Shown in pieces: positions 11,218 through 22,370 of a DNA stretch of 64,000 nt (the first letter of the stretch is position 1; every line of letters starts with the position of its first letter). The DNA is from Prorocentrum cordatum (lineage: Eukaryota > Sar > Dinophyceae > Prorocentrales > Prorocentraceae). The position numbers were made by a program, and so were the translations under genes. The stretch spans positions 1-64,000 of the forward strand of contig CAUYUJ010001365.1 in the NCBI GenBank assembly GCA_963575745.1, written 5' to 3'. The notes beneath the pieces are model-generated. The model had not been told where the DNA came from. It saw only the letters and a program-made list of their open reading frames with translations, and ran no database searches.

Positions 11218-11355
11218 TGTCGTCCAGGTTCATGTCGATGGTGCCGTCGTGGGGCGGTCCGCTCGGGTCGGGCGAAAGGGGGGGATAGCAAAGGGGGGGG
11301 GTGAGAATCAGCTCAAGTAGCTGATTTTCCTGGCGCCTCCCGGCGCCAGAGGCGG

Positions 11356-12546
11356 CTATGTATCGAGGAATGGGCCCCTCGGTGGGGCCGAAACCAGCTG
11401 CATGCAGCAAATTTCGTAACCCCCCCTTTCCCAATCCCCCCCTTTCGTCCGGTCCGATCCGCATTCCATGTCTAGGAGCTCCCGAAAGAGAATACCCTCG
11501 GGGTTGTCAGAGTCGCGTACCTGCTCGTAGCCAGCCGTACGATGGACGCAGAAGGCAGGCAGCTGCACGTACGGGATGTTTAGCTCGTAGGTTGGGAATC
11601 CGTGGCGAAAGTTCCCTGGCAACAGCTTGCAGCCAATGAACCGTGGTGCTGGCGCTTGTGGTAATCCCAAGGTTACGGCGCGTGTAGGTGATGTCCCCAC
11701 TGCGGTGGTAACCAGCGAGGTGCCATCATTCGATACATCCAGCTTCCAACCAATCGGGAGCAATGCGTTGTACGGATATCTCCAGTTGAAGTCGCCCACA
11801 ATGAAGGTAGGGTGGCCCAGAGGGCTCGCATTCTGAAACCAATCCAGAGTATCTGCCCACCAGGGACGGTCGTAGCTGTTGAGCCCGTAGACCGAGAAAA
11901 CAATACATTTCGTAGTTCGAGCGCCAACGATCCGATCACAGCGACGACGATCATCATCCCGAAGAATCGTGACTCGGCCAGGCAATCGGCGCCAAATGAT
12001 GACCGAACCACCCTGGTGCGTAGCATGTCTGCCGTCGGAAGTAGGACCAGGTGGGTGGGAGCATGACGCAGGCCAGCCAATGTTTCCAGCAGCTATGATA
12101 AGCCTTCGTGGGTGCCAGACGGACATACGGATCTCCTGCATGCAGAAGAATGCCCACCGATGAGTCAATACTTTCAAGAACCTCTTCCAATCTAGGTTTT
12201 GGTGAGACTTGTGACACTGACCGAAGCCACTCTTCATGACTGGACGTCTGGTGGCACGTCGTGGTGATCGTCGGGCTGTGACGCCCTCGCCCGCATGGGG
12301 TCCTTCTGCCCCTCGGGCGTCGACTCGCTGGCACGAGTCCTGGCGGAGGAAATCACGGGCAGCGGCTGCACCAGGCGGCGGGAGCGCCCCCGGCCATCCA
12401 GGCATCCGCCGAGCTGATTGATCCCATCCGCGGCCCCAGAGGTCCCGGCCCCTTCCCCAGGGGTGCAGTGTCTCGCCGCGACTCCGTCTTCGACAGCCCT
12501 GGGGCCCGATAGCGAGCCGCCGCAGAGGCCGAAATCGAGGAACCAT
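11356..12546 (-). pseudogene. LINE apurinic-type endonuclease domain
   Basis: A 396-codon open frame encodes an endonuclease/exonuclease/phosphatase fold domain of the kind that nicks target DNA in LINE retrotransposition. Visible motifs: CMQEIRM (residues 135-141, metal-binding Gln-Glu), GGSVIIW (179-185), VFSVYGLNS (216-224) and FIVGDFNW (248-255, with the catalytic Gly-Asp-x-Asn). The first 100 residues are low-complexity and may not be real coding sequence. The frame ends before the RT, which follows in other frames, so the element as a whole is decayed although this domain reads through. Confidence 0.75.
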
Positions 12547-12580
12547 GCCCGGATAGAGAAGACCCCATGGGACGCAGAGG

Positions 12581-12767
12581 ACATACTGGTACTATGTGTC
12601 CTCCCCGGAGGCGCGCGTCCGACCCGAACATATAGTACACGAATGTTGTAGCCGATCGTTTCCCGAACGGTACGGCCAGAAAGCGCGCGCAACGACGCAT
12701 ATACTATAAGACCCCTCGGTGCGCGCGTCGCCCATGGCGGGGCGACGCACACATACTATCAGTATGT
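12581..12767. mobile_element. Inverted-repeat element M (187 bp)
   Basis: Left end ACATACTGGTACTATGTGT and right end ACACATACTATCAGTATGT are reverse complements with about two mismatches over 19 bp. The interior has no coding potential. It lies just upstream (minus sense) of the LINE endonuclease frame. No clean target duplication was seen. Confidence 0.6.
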
Positions 12768-13389
12768 TGAGGTGACGCCGAGCATAGTCCGAGATCTATC
12801 ACTGCACCGACCTTGCAGACGTGCTGCAGCGGATTTTTGAGTGGATTTCTGCCCATGCAAAACCCTGAAACGGCGAGTGAAAAACGAAATTAATATAGCG
12901 CGGATGTTTGTTCGTCTTCGCTCCTGGCCCCAAAAAAATCCGCGCGAAATTCACCTCGAAATCTGGAACGAAACTCTCCAGGACACTCCAGGCCCATCCC
13001 ATCGTTTTCCGCACGAGATCCGCTCTGCGATGTTGGCGCCATGGGATCTAGGTTCTTAGAGGCAGGAGCAGCAGCAGCAGCAGCAACCTCCCTACTTATC
13101 CTGACGCCTGGTCTGTGGACGCTCGACTTTTTCGTCGCCCCTGCGCTTCCTGCCCGCTTGTTCTTCCCTTGATCGCTTCTTGTCCGCTTTCCCTTCCTCC
13201 TTTTCAGTGTGCAGCTGAGCATCGCTTGACCGATCCCCGTTTCCAGCGGCGTGGCCTGGGCCCCACTGGCCGACTTACCCCCCCCCCGATGGGGATACGG
13301 GTCGTTCCCTTCGGGTTTCGAGGGGCGCATCCCCAACAGGGGCGGCAATTTGGTGGGAGTCTCGAAGGGCATGGAGACGAGGATGGGCA

Positions 13390-13569
13390 TACAGTCGGGG
13401 CGCTGAGGAAGGAACCCTTTCCGTTGGGGAGGGGCTCGGTGTTCCTTAATTGTTTTGCAGTTCGCCCTTGGTTCTGCTTAGGACTCCGATGGGAGATCGA
13501 AGTTTAACTTATGGGAGAAAGGGGCCTCGTTCCTTATTTAGGGTTCCTTAGGTCAACGCCCCGACTGTA
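13390..13569. mobile_element. MITE family A, copy 2 (180 bp)
   Basis: Cleanest copy: TACAGTCGGGGCG at the left and its exact reverse complement CGCCCCGACTGTA at the right. It is exactly as long as copy 1 and inverted relative to it. Confidence 0.85.
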
Positions 13570-13583
13570 GGACAAACGCTACC

Positions 13584-13584
<1 letters not shown>

Positions 13585-13617
<33 letters not shown>

Positions 13618-13946
13618 CAGCAGGCAGCAGGCAGCAGGCGGCAGGCGGCCCCGCGTCCTCGGGCAGCAGCCGCCGCGCCAGCGCCACTGCCTCCACCAGC
13701 GCCCCCGCCGGGAAGCGCCCGCCGGCGCCCGACGCCCCCAGCGCCTCGCGCGGGAACGGGGGGCGCAGGGGCGCAGCACGACAACGGCGACGACGGCGCT
13801 CGGCGACGACGCACGACGACGACGCACGACGACGGCGAAGACGACGACGACGCACGGCCTCGACGACGACGACGACGACCACGGCGACGACGACGACGAC
13901 GCTCGAAAACGACGACGGCCTCGACGACGACGACGACGACGCACGA

Positions 13947-13979
<33 letters not shown>

Positions 13980-13980
13980 A

Positions 13981-14068
<88 letters not shown>

Positions 14069-14545
14069 TACGACGCACGACGCACGACGCACGACCGGGG
14101 CGGCGGCGGCGGCGGCGGCAGCGGACGACGACGATGCGGGACGAGGCAAGACGAGCGACGACGGCCGACGGCGGCGGCCACGACGGCGGCGGCGGCGGCG
14201 GCGGCGGCGGCATCGGCGGAGGCGGCGGTGGCCGCGCCGCGGGCGCCTCGCGCGATCCCGGGGTGTAGGGCTGCATGACGGCGAGGGGCCGAGAGGGCTT
14301 TCCCCCCCCCTCTGGTCGTTCGGCCGCCCGCTCGCGGGGGGGGGGGGCGGGAGCAGCGAGGCAGGTCCAGAGCAAGAGGGCGTCCAGGAGTTCTTCGCGA
14401 GGGGGGAAGGGTAGGAGGGAGGAGGGAGGAGGGAGGAGGGAGGAGGGAGGAGGAGGAGGAGGAGGAGGAGGAGGAGGAGGAGGAGGAGGAGGAAGAGGAG
14501 GAGGAGGAGGAGGGAGGAGGGAGGAGGAGGAGGAGAAGGGCAAGG
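13585..14545. repeat. Compound microsatellite: CAG, ACG, CGG, GGA
   Basis: Consecutive arrays: (CAG)n from 13585 to about 13640, a GC-rich spacer, (ACG/CGA)n from about 13785 to 14095, CGG-rich to 14235, a spacer, then (GGA)n from about 14410. Very long open frames on both strands (300 or more codons of Ser, Arg, Val, Pro or Leu runs) are artefacts of trinucleotide periodicity. Confidence 0.9.
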
Positions 14546-15190
14546 AAGAAACACAGTGAGGTCTGCTGGGAGGACGAGGAGAACGAGAAGGATGAGGGAT
14601 TGAGGAAAAGAAGTCCCACCAGCCCTTCAGGGCGTCATTGGCTTAGAAAGTTTCCTCTTCCACCCCCCCCACCTGCTCCCCCTTCGAAGAGGGGTTTACC
14701 ACTGACCCCCATTAATAAACACCCTCTCCCCCAGGCGACAGGCAGCCAACCAGAACCAATGCGACCCCCGCCATTCCTGTTAGAAAACATTTCGAACACA
14801 AATTTTGCGGCAAACTCTTGGGTTATGCTCGTAGGTTCTTATTGCCTGCTTCGCGCAAGGCCACTATCCCTTTCAAAAAGCACTATCCGCACTATCCCGC
14901 GCATTGATTCGAAGAACATTTGCGCTCAAGGAACACGTCCGATAAGGAGCATTTCCGCGTTCGCCACTATCTGATCGAGCATCGATGCCATTTGCTCTCC
15001 AATGCCCGCAGTCCCCTATTATGTAAACGACGGTGGAACAGTTGATTGTCGAGTGTTCAGGCTGTGTCGCCCGCGTCGACCCCAAGACGATACATTGGTC
15101 TTTTACCGGGGAGCTGCGCGCATAAATCTTACGCATGAAATGTGCAAGCGAGGAGGCTTCTAAAAATATGAAAGACGGCTCCGCCTAGGC
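14546..15190. other. Intergenic, nothing firmly recognised
   Basis: No feature can be supported. The plus strand at about 15000-15110 has a Cys-rich reading vaguely like a LINE C-terminal tail, too short and frame-shifted to call. Confidence 0.4.
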
Positions 15191-15271
15191 GTAGAAATAC
15201 AACATAACACTAGTAAGGATGCTGGGAAGGAGACTGACAACGTTGCAAAGGGATCCGGGACCCATCAGAAT

Positions 15272-15987
15272 ATGATTCAGGAGATCAGGAACAGGATGGG
15301 AGATCTGTCCACCAATGTCGATCAGAGCCTCAACATCTCCAGCCAGGCCATGGTCGACGCCACCGCAGCCAAGCAGAGGCCTGGAGGGCGAGCTGAAGAA
15401 GACGAACCAGGAGATGCAAACCATCAAAAAAGAGGTGGAACGATTCAAAGGCGCAAGGGAACGTACACCTACCCTAAATAAAATAAAACAGTATTACATC
15501 AGAGACCGGCATGTTGTCTCGTTCGACTCTGAGGAAGAAACCGAGACCAAGGTGATTATCCATAAGATCGAAACAATCCTAAAAAACCTGACTGGAGAAG
15601 GGCATGGTGCGAATGTCGATAGTTTCAGCAACCCAGCGAAATCGAGCAAGCATTGCGTTTAGGAGTATTGGGAAACAGTTTCCTTTTACAAGCTAACCTA
15701 ACCCAGCAGGAGGACAATGACCACCTTCTTGATGGACTCCTTTTCCGCAAGAGCGCCACTATCGGAGAGAGGGCTCGACATCAAATCCTGGGGTACACGA
15801 AGTTCCATATCAAGAAAGCGAACACATTCAAGGATGGTGACCGTGAAAGGCAAGAAGGTCGCATGGTTCGATGATGACGGTGAGTGGCACACCACAGTCA
15901 CTGCCAAAGAGGTGGATGCCAGCGTGAAGGCGTCCATGACGAAGTGGCAGTCCAAGGTGGATCCGGACCACGCCACGGAATCCGAGT
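15272..15987 (+). pseudogene. LINE ORF1-like relic
   Basis: Frames at 15315-15662 and 15717-15989 contain a coiled-coil-like stretch (GELKKTNQEMQTIKKEVERF), then DRHVVSFDSEEETETKVI and, further on, KGKKVAWFDDDGEWHTTVT. The order is coiled coil, RRM-like segment, small C-terminal domain, resembling ORF1 proteins (RNA chaperones) of dinoflagellate LINEs. The pieces are in different frames. Moderate-to-low confidence, since no catalytic motif anchors the call. Confidence 0.4.
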
Positions 15988-16399
15988 GACCAGGCACACA
16001 CTCGCTCAGACAGAACACAACCAGGCCACCTAGGGCGCGAAAACCGATTAGTCTTCACTCGTATCAACGTCGCATACATAGAAATCTACTTCAAGGGTTG
16101 GATCACGTTTCACCCGTCGAAGACAATGGAGAATTCGCTACTGCTTGCGATTCGCAATCAGGAAAAAAAGACCAAGATAAACCCCCACTACTGGCATCTA
16201 GTGCACCTTCCTGTTTTTCACCATCGGCAGAACCGCTGACAATGCTGGCGGTTCCGACTCTTGCTCTAAGACAAGATACTATCCCACCAGCCCTCTGGGC
16301 GCAGGTGGTCTAGGGCGTTTCCTTTTCCAGTATACTTCCTTTCCCTGCTTTGGAGGTTTACCTCCCTCCCCCACTCCGTGGGTCTGGACGGGCTCCCCC

Positions 16400-17000
16400 G
16401 TGAGGTGGCAGGGGGTCCCTTTTGGCTCAAGATGGCTCCGAGAGGGCCTTAAAACGCGGAAGATGGCCTCCAAGATGACCCAAGATAGCGGTAGATGGCC
16501 CAAGATAGCCTCCAACACACATCCAAGAGGCCTCAAGACGGCCCCAAGAGGGTTTCAAGTGCTCTCCGAGCCCTCCTAAGAACCCCCCAAGAGGCCAAAC
16601 TCATCCGAAAACCAAAGGAAAAGCAATGCATCTTCCCTTATTGCTTTGTCGCCTCTGTTGGGCGATTGAGGCCTCAAGATGGCTCCAAAATGGCCCGAGA
16701 GAGCCCCACGAGGGCTCCCAGACGGCCCCAAGAGCGCACAACAGCGCCCCAATAATGGCCCAACAGGGCCCCGAGACGACATTGTTGAGCCTCCGATGGG
16801 GGGGGGGATAGAATTTAGTACCCCCCTCTTTGTGGGGCCCAAGACGGTCCCACGAGGCGTCCCAGACCCCCCCAATAAAGGCTCCAAGAGGTCCCTAAGA
16901 CCTCCCAAGAGAGCCCCAAGATGGCCCTAAAAAGGCCCCAAGACGACCCCAAGAGGGCCCTAAGAAGGCGCCCAAATGGGATAACGAGTCTTCGAAGCAC
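16400..17000. repeat. Degenerate CAAGATGGCCCC-type repeat
   Basis: Loosely repeated words such as CCAAGATGGCCC, CCCCAAGAGGGCC and CCAAGACGGCC. Similar sequence occurs at 33600-33830 and 48300-48490, suggesting one dispersed family of degenerate minisatellite. Near 16415 it includes TTTTGGCTCAAG, the last 12 bases of the dinoflagellate spliced leader, possibly by chance. Confidence 0.55.
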
Positions 17001-17179
17001 CCCTCCCCAAGGTCTATCCCCAAAGCCCGACTTCTCGCCCTCATTGTCATGTCCGCGACTTCTCCCTAAAGCCTCGACTGCTTGTCAAAACGCACGCGAG
17101 TTTAAGATGTAAAGCGGTGCCAGATCTAAGAGACAAGATGGCCAAATACAACTCTACTCTGCGCAACACTTGCGTCGGA

Positions 17180-18630
17180 TCGTAAATTCATCTACCTGCA
17201 CCAGACACGCTTTCCACAGGGAACACCACGGCGCATCTTGCACTGATTTTTTGTCGTGAACTTCACTGCGCGAAGCTATGTGTGGTCCTTCTTTGTGTTT
17301 TGGCCCCCGGGCACTGCCAACCCAATTTGGGCGCTTCTAAAAAGGCTGCGCGACCGCGTGCTTCCATGCGTCCCTGATAAACCAACTCACCTGGCAATCG
17401 TTTCTGAATGGGCTGGTGGGGATACGCGAAGCGTCAAGAAGTTGTACGGCTCCGGCTTCCAACCTGCACTTTCCCACCTCCAACCTCCGACCTCCACAAG
17501 TACATATCCGACCTACCATTTCCGACAAAGATCTGGCACAGGGTGTTCCTGCGCATGTTCGTCGCCACGACCATCGTGGCAGCACACAAAGTTTGACAGG
17601 GATGTAGTGCAATACTTCTGGCGACGTCCCACTTTGCACCGTGCGCCATACGTCGGAATATGATCCGATGCTCCTCACCATCGGCGCCGGCAGCGTGACG
17701 TGCAATGAGGCCGTCGATGCTCCGACTTTTCCGGCAGGTCGGCGAAGTGGTCTTGAGCTTCAAAAGAGACGTCGCGCCTTATTACTTCCCGACTCTGGCG
17801 CCCGTTTCCCGCGCTCCCCAACGCTACGTAGGTTCCTGACCCTCCAAAAGGTCTCGTTGCAGGCGCTGTTTTATTGAAGTCTCCTTCGTCTCTGCACAAT
17901 GCTGATCGGCATGGCGTTGGTATTTTGCACATGTGGCACAATAGTGTCCAGGGCTTCACCAACGACGACCGCGTCGATGAGGTCATGCGCGAAGCTCGGG
18001 GTATTCAATTCGATTTATTTCGAATCGACAAGATTGGCGCACGGACGAGCATGGATGCTCCGAGCTATCTGACGGCTTTATTGCTGTGAGAGTGAACGGG
18101 ACAAGTCTTCGGCAATCATCATGCATCAACGGTGGGCTAAACACGTCCAGGGCTTCACACGGATGTCTGAATGGGCAGCGTACGTCGACGCATCGCGCCC
18201 TGGACTTCGATCCCGGCCGATGGCAGCATACTTTCCACAGAATGGCGATGGTGATTATTACGTCAATAGTTTGCATGCCGTTCTGACAGCTCTTCGGAAA
18301 TAGGCCGAGAAGCTTCTCTCTCAGTCTTCGGCTCGGTTCCATGTACTGCCTGCGCTCTGCTTCTTCGGAGACGGATCGGCGACACTGCGTGCTATGCGAG
18401 ACAATTGGAGGCACGAAAGGGAAAGGAGAAGGCCGGCTGAGGGGGGGAGGGGGGAGAAAGTGTGTTCACAAGAACTCTCGGACCCGTGTCCCAAGCGGCG
18501 ACCTCGGCCTCGAAAGCGCTCTTGCAGCGTCGGAGGCACGCGCCCCCGGGAGCCACGACGGCGCCGCTGTCCCCATGTCCAGGAGAGCGCAGGCAGAGGC
18601 TCCGATGCCAGCCGAAAACCCGCCGTCGCA
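17180..18630. other. Unassigned region, possibly 3' flank of a LINE
   Basis: Small overlapping frames exist on both strands, but none shows a domain I recognise. The phrase TCCAGGGCTTCAC occurs near 17950 and 18148. The region follows, in minus sense, the LINE RT relic at 18639-20515. Confidence 0.3.
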
Positions 18631-18638
18631 GCAGAACA

Positions 18639-19500
18639 TCAGACGCAATGGTTTGCTTTCGACAGACGAAATCTCCTGCCAGGACCGGCACCTTCCACCC
18701 AAGGGCGCGTTTTGCAATGTGGTCGGATACATTGCTGTGACGGCGCGGCTGCCACTGCGCAGCGCTGGCTGCCGTGGCTCGTGGCTCCCAACCCCGCGCT
18801 GAAAGCAGCCAATGCGGAGAATCCGCGCAAAAAAACCGGACGATATGAGTCATCTGTCAGCACCGCGTGTCCGTTGACCAAATCGGCAATAGTTTGAATA
18901 ACAACCCTGATCATGATTCGTTGCCCACCGCGGTCCCAATGTCCATCAGCAGGGTGCCGTCTTAACGATGGGGGTGTTGTCCATCGCGTGGGCGGCACGT
19001 TCTTCCCCTCGCCTCTCCGTACTGGAACCAACGGGAAAGGATGGTTGGGGGAGATGCCAAGCCGTGCGCAATGTCTCCGCGAACTTCCTGACGAGTCTCA
19101 TCCGGTCATCGAGGGCGTCGCAGATGCGCAACATACCCCGCCAATGCAAACCGAAAGCGACGCAGAAAGGGGCATACCAATGAGATCGCACTGCGCCACG
19201 GGATCCGTGAAGCAATCCTTCTCGCCGTCGCTGGTTCCCAGAACTCATCAGCTTCAAGATGCGACGCGCGTGGTCCAATTCCCGTGACCGAACACGACGC
19301 ATCACCGTTATTTTTTCCGTATGTCATGTCGAAGAACCCAGTGCTGCAGGAGTCGAAACTGCCCAACGCCATGCGTGAAGCTGTTCCTTCATAGTGGCTT
19401 TTGAAACGAAGATGTGGCGATGCTTGTAGAAGAGCCCTGCGGCGGCCGAAAATCGGTGTTCCATGCTCGTGGTGGTCGCGCCGACGCTGTCGACGCAAGT
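18639..19500 (-). pseudogene. LINE RT C-terminal region relic
   Basis: Minus-strand frames downstream of the WADN motif at 19706-19717 carry IASRIPWRSAISL followed by RRFRFALAGYVAHLRRP (about 19110-19230), in the position and style of the LINE thumb/C-terminal region (W..RS...A..VARL). Frame changes separate the pieces. Confidence 0.45.
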
Positions 19501-19651
19501 CCCGAGCACCGGCATGCTCCCGACGTTCTTATAGACGAGCCAGCATCAATGCTGATGAACAGCGAGAGGTGAATATAAGGGTCGGCCTCCGGCCGACATG
19601 CACTGCAAAGGAGTGTTTCCAGCGGAAATCGTGCGTACCCAATGCGTCTGT

Positions 19652-20515
19652 TCATTCTTGTGTCATACTGCGGAAGTCGGACTCCCGTGAAGAAAACAAT
19701 AATATGTTGTCCGCCCAGACTGCAAGAGTGTACTCCTCCTCCTCCTCCTCCTCCTCCAAGTGGAAGCCGAAGCCCCGAGCACGCCAAGACGGAATGAGAG
19801 GATCCATACACAATTCGACGAGGGTACTCCACGTACCCAGCGTTTCCATTGCCCCTTATTTGCCTCCACGGGTGTAGAGGAACGTCGTGGTAACTCCAGC
19901 GCTCGGGATCTCCAGAAACAGCAAATGCGCCAGAGAGCTCGCGCATGCGAAAAGCCACGCTGCCGGCTTGCAGTCCCCATCGCAGCCAAGGCAGTAGGCA
20001 TGGAGCTGTGCTTCACTAAATCGAAGGCAGCGGCTGCGTCTTGAGCCGCACAGTGCAGCGACAGGTCCCAAATGTCTGCTACAAAGAACACCTGTCGGAC
20101 CAACCCAGAAACATCCTCAGGACGATATCCTCGCTTGAAGCCGTGCGTGGACAGGGAATGGACGCAGTTGATGGAAGTAAGGGCGGCCGCGCTGCCTTGA
20201 TGCACCACCACTGCAATGCAGAAGTTTCACCAGTCCAGCAGAAGTCACCAAGGTCTATTATGAATTGCTCTTCGAACTGCTATCTTGAACTGCTCTTTTG
20301 GAGTGCCCACGAATCAGCGTGCAAGGGAGCAGCCCCCCCAAAAAATACAAATTCACGCCTGGAGGGGCCCCATCAGGACCGGGTGCGGACCCCGCACGGA
20401 AGGAGGCCCTGGCCTGCACCGCGTCGAGCAGCTCCACCGTGGACCTCGAAGAACCGTCTTGGACTGCATTCCTGCGGGCAGCTATGATGGGCCTGATGTC
20501 CACCACCACCACCAA
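19652..20515 (-). pseudogene. LINE reverse transcriptase core relic
   Basis: RT pieces in order on the minus strand: ARASFRAGSAPGPDGAP (about 20350-20420, entry motif); RQVFFVADIWDLSLHCAAQD then AAAAFDLVKHS (20040-20110, palm motif A with D in AFD); and LIPSWRARGFGFHLE followed by a Glu run and YTLAVWADNILLF (19690-19800). The Y/F-A-D-D box reads W-A-D-N (codons 19706-19717). The Glu run comes from an in-frame (TCC)n expansion at 19736-19757. Pieces lie in different frames, so the gene is broken. Confidence 0.65.
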
Positions 20516-20521
20516 AAATTA

Positions 20522-20625
20522 GAGGGGGGAAGGAGCAGGAGGAGGAGGAGGAGGAGGAGGACAAGGAGGAGGAGGAAGAGGTGGTGGAGGAGGAGGACCC
20601 CCTGCCCCTTCAACTTATGGTGGTA
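20522..20625. repeat. GGA microsatellite
   Basis: Purine tract of GGA/GGAGGAGG units next to the 5' side (minus sense) of the LINE RT relic. Confidence 0.85.
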
Positions 20626-20649
20626 GTGGAAAATAAGCCCATCAAGCTA

Positions 20650-21090
20650 CTCCCGCAGCGAGCCTGGAAAATTGATGGTCGCATGAATTCTCCGAGTCGG
20701 TGAACCTGCGACGGCCGAAAATGCACCCGCAGTCCAACCACTGTGCTCTATCGGCCGTCGGTCTGCCGTCAACCTTGCGCACCGTCGGCGTTGTCGTGAA
20801 CGAAGGCCTGGTACTCTTGAGTTTGCTAAGTGTGCGCTCGGCTCTTTACACGCTGGGCCAGGAAGCTTCGCACGCGCTTCATTGCTGCCGCAGACTTTCA
20901 TGCGGAGGTTGGCAGCTACACCGAAGGAGATGACAAGAAGATGCAGTCAGAACACTAGAAGGCAATGGTTGACAGCATGGCGCGGGCGCAGCACTGGCTG
21001 GCGATCACGGACCTATTACTTAACAAACGTCCAGAATGCCGATGCATTTTTCAGAAGACAGGCGAACGGCTACGACAGCTGGCATGCACA
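20650..21090. other. Intergenic, nothing recognised
   Basis: Short frames only; no motif is supported. Confidence 0.4.
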
Positions 21091-21096
21091 CATACA

Positions 21097-21134
21097 TGCA
21101 TGAATACATATATGTATACAAATGTGTATATGTG

Positions 21135-21184
<50 letters not shown>
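21097..21184. repeat. ATAC/TATG and GA microsatellites
   Basis: Imperfect CATA/TATG units followed by about 19 GA units (21146-21183). Confidence 0.95.
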
Positions 21185-21185
<1 letters not shown>

Positions 21186-21429
21186 CGGTGCAGCCAAGCG
21201 AGATGACCTTATCGATGGTTGTGCCATGAGCAGCCAAGATATGGATTCTGACTGTTCAACACTGCGGCACTGCATTGCAAACTACTTACGAATAGGGAAG
21301 GCAAAGGTACGCATACTAAAAAGCAAGAGACACGGAAAGCTGGACTGGGCTTGAAGGGACCACCCTGCTTTCCAAACGGCAATTTCGACGACGGTGCTTG
21401 ATACCACTATCCCGGACAACATGGAAGAA

Positions 21430-22157
21430 CAACTTCAATTTGTGGAGCGAGTTTCCGTGATAATGATGTGGAGTCCCAGTATGAGAGAGCAAATGCAGTG
21501 GCATTGGACGATGACCAGATTCGCGACATGATCGAAGAGAGGCGGAATCTACGATCGACGGGAGCGCGCAAGAGGACTGAGGTGAGCAAAAAGCTCCGGG
21601 GAGGAGGCTTCGCAACCACCGCCGATGCAAGGCCGATGCAAAGATCAACACCATCCTTGAAAAATTCAGCGGTTTGAAAAGTACTCCGCGCGTCCGGAGC
21701 ATTCGAAGAAAAAAACCTCATCCCAATCTTGAAGGACCAGAGCGAGATCGAGCACATCGCCGATATCTTTGCTGACTTGCATTCGCACTCGTATTCTTCT
21801 GATCGGCAGACGCAGCTTCCCCTCACACCGCATCTCCAGTACCAGCTCCTACTTCGATAGAGATTTGCTGGCACATATCGAAAAGCTGAAGCCTGGTCGT
21901 GCCAAAGACCCAGCTGGGATTGTCGCCGAGATGGCATGATCAGAAGGCACTTACTTGGAGCATACATTGCAGGACCTGTGCAACCAGATCGTCGCCCCAG
22001 TGGCGGTGCCACTCCAGGCCTGGAACGAATCGGTTATCACTGTCATCCACATGTCCGGCGATGCGGCCGAGGCAAAATACTACCGCTTTGTGACGGTAAA
22101 TCCTATATTGTACAAGTTGCTTGCCAAGCTGCTGAACGCCCAGCTGCAACCGATACT
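21430..22157 (+). pseudogene. LINE RT, 5' part (split by copia insertion)
   Basis: Plus-strand remains of a LINE ORF2 between endonuclease and RT palm. LDDDQIRDMIEERRNLRS (about 21500-21560) is the basic linker helix. FEEKNLIPILKDQSEIEHIA and ADIFADLHSHSY follow (21700-21790). Then come IEKLKPGRAKDPAGIVAEMA (about 21875-21935) and LQDLCNQIVAP...WNESVITVIH followed by YYRFVTVNPILYKLLAKLL and NAQLQPIL (21970-22157), the RT fingers. Stops and frameshifts occur near 21675 and 21935. The frame is then cut at 22157 by the copia LTR and resumes at 31747. Confidence 0.75.
22153..22157. other. Target site duplication ATACT (left)
   Basis: ATACT directly precedes the left LTR and is repeated directly after the right LTR at 31742-31746, a 5-bp duplication as made by Ty1/copia integrases. 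Confidence 0.95.
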
Positions 22158-22259
22158 TGTGATTGGTGATACGTTTTCAAGCCAAGGCAAAATGGGCCCC
22201 TAAGAGCCAAGCGGCGGCGAGTGGCGTACGAGCGTGTCATACACACACTATATATCACA
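22158..22259 (-). repeat. 3' LTR of the copia element (102 bp)
   Basis: TG...CA-bounded terminal repeat, matching the right LTR at 98 of 102 positions by eye. It is very short for an LTR. Next to it on the internal side the minus strand reads GTTTCACGGG, a weak polypurine-tract candidate. Confidence 0.95.
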
Positions 22260-22370
22260 CCCGTGAAACTTTGTCACGAGCTAGCCGGTTGGCAGCCACT
22301 CTTAGGGGCTAGTAAAAGGGCGTCTCCATACGAGACGCAGCGTAAGGCGGCCAGGGTGGCAACAGTAACA

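Noticed and set aside
13548-14619. Three overlapping minus-strand frames of 330-350 codons rich in Ser, Val, Arg and Pro
   Set aside because: Produced by CAG, ACG, CGG and GGA arrays; every frame is open because the arrays are trinucleotide.
14873-15136. LINE C-terminal zinc tail on either strand
   Set aside because: Cys spacing can be matched only by switching frames; no RT nearby in the right orientation.
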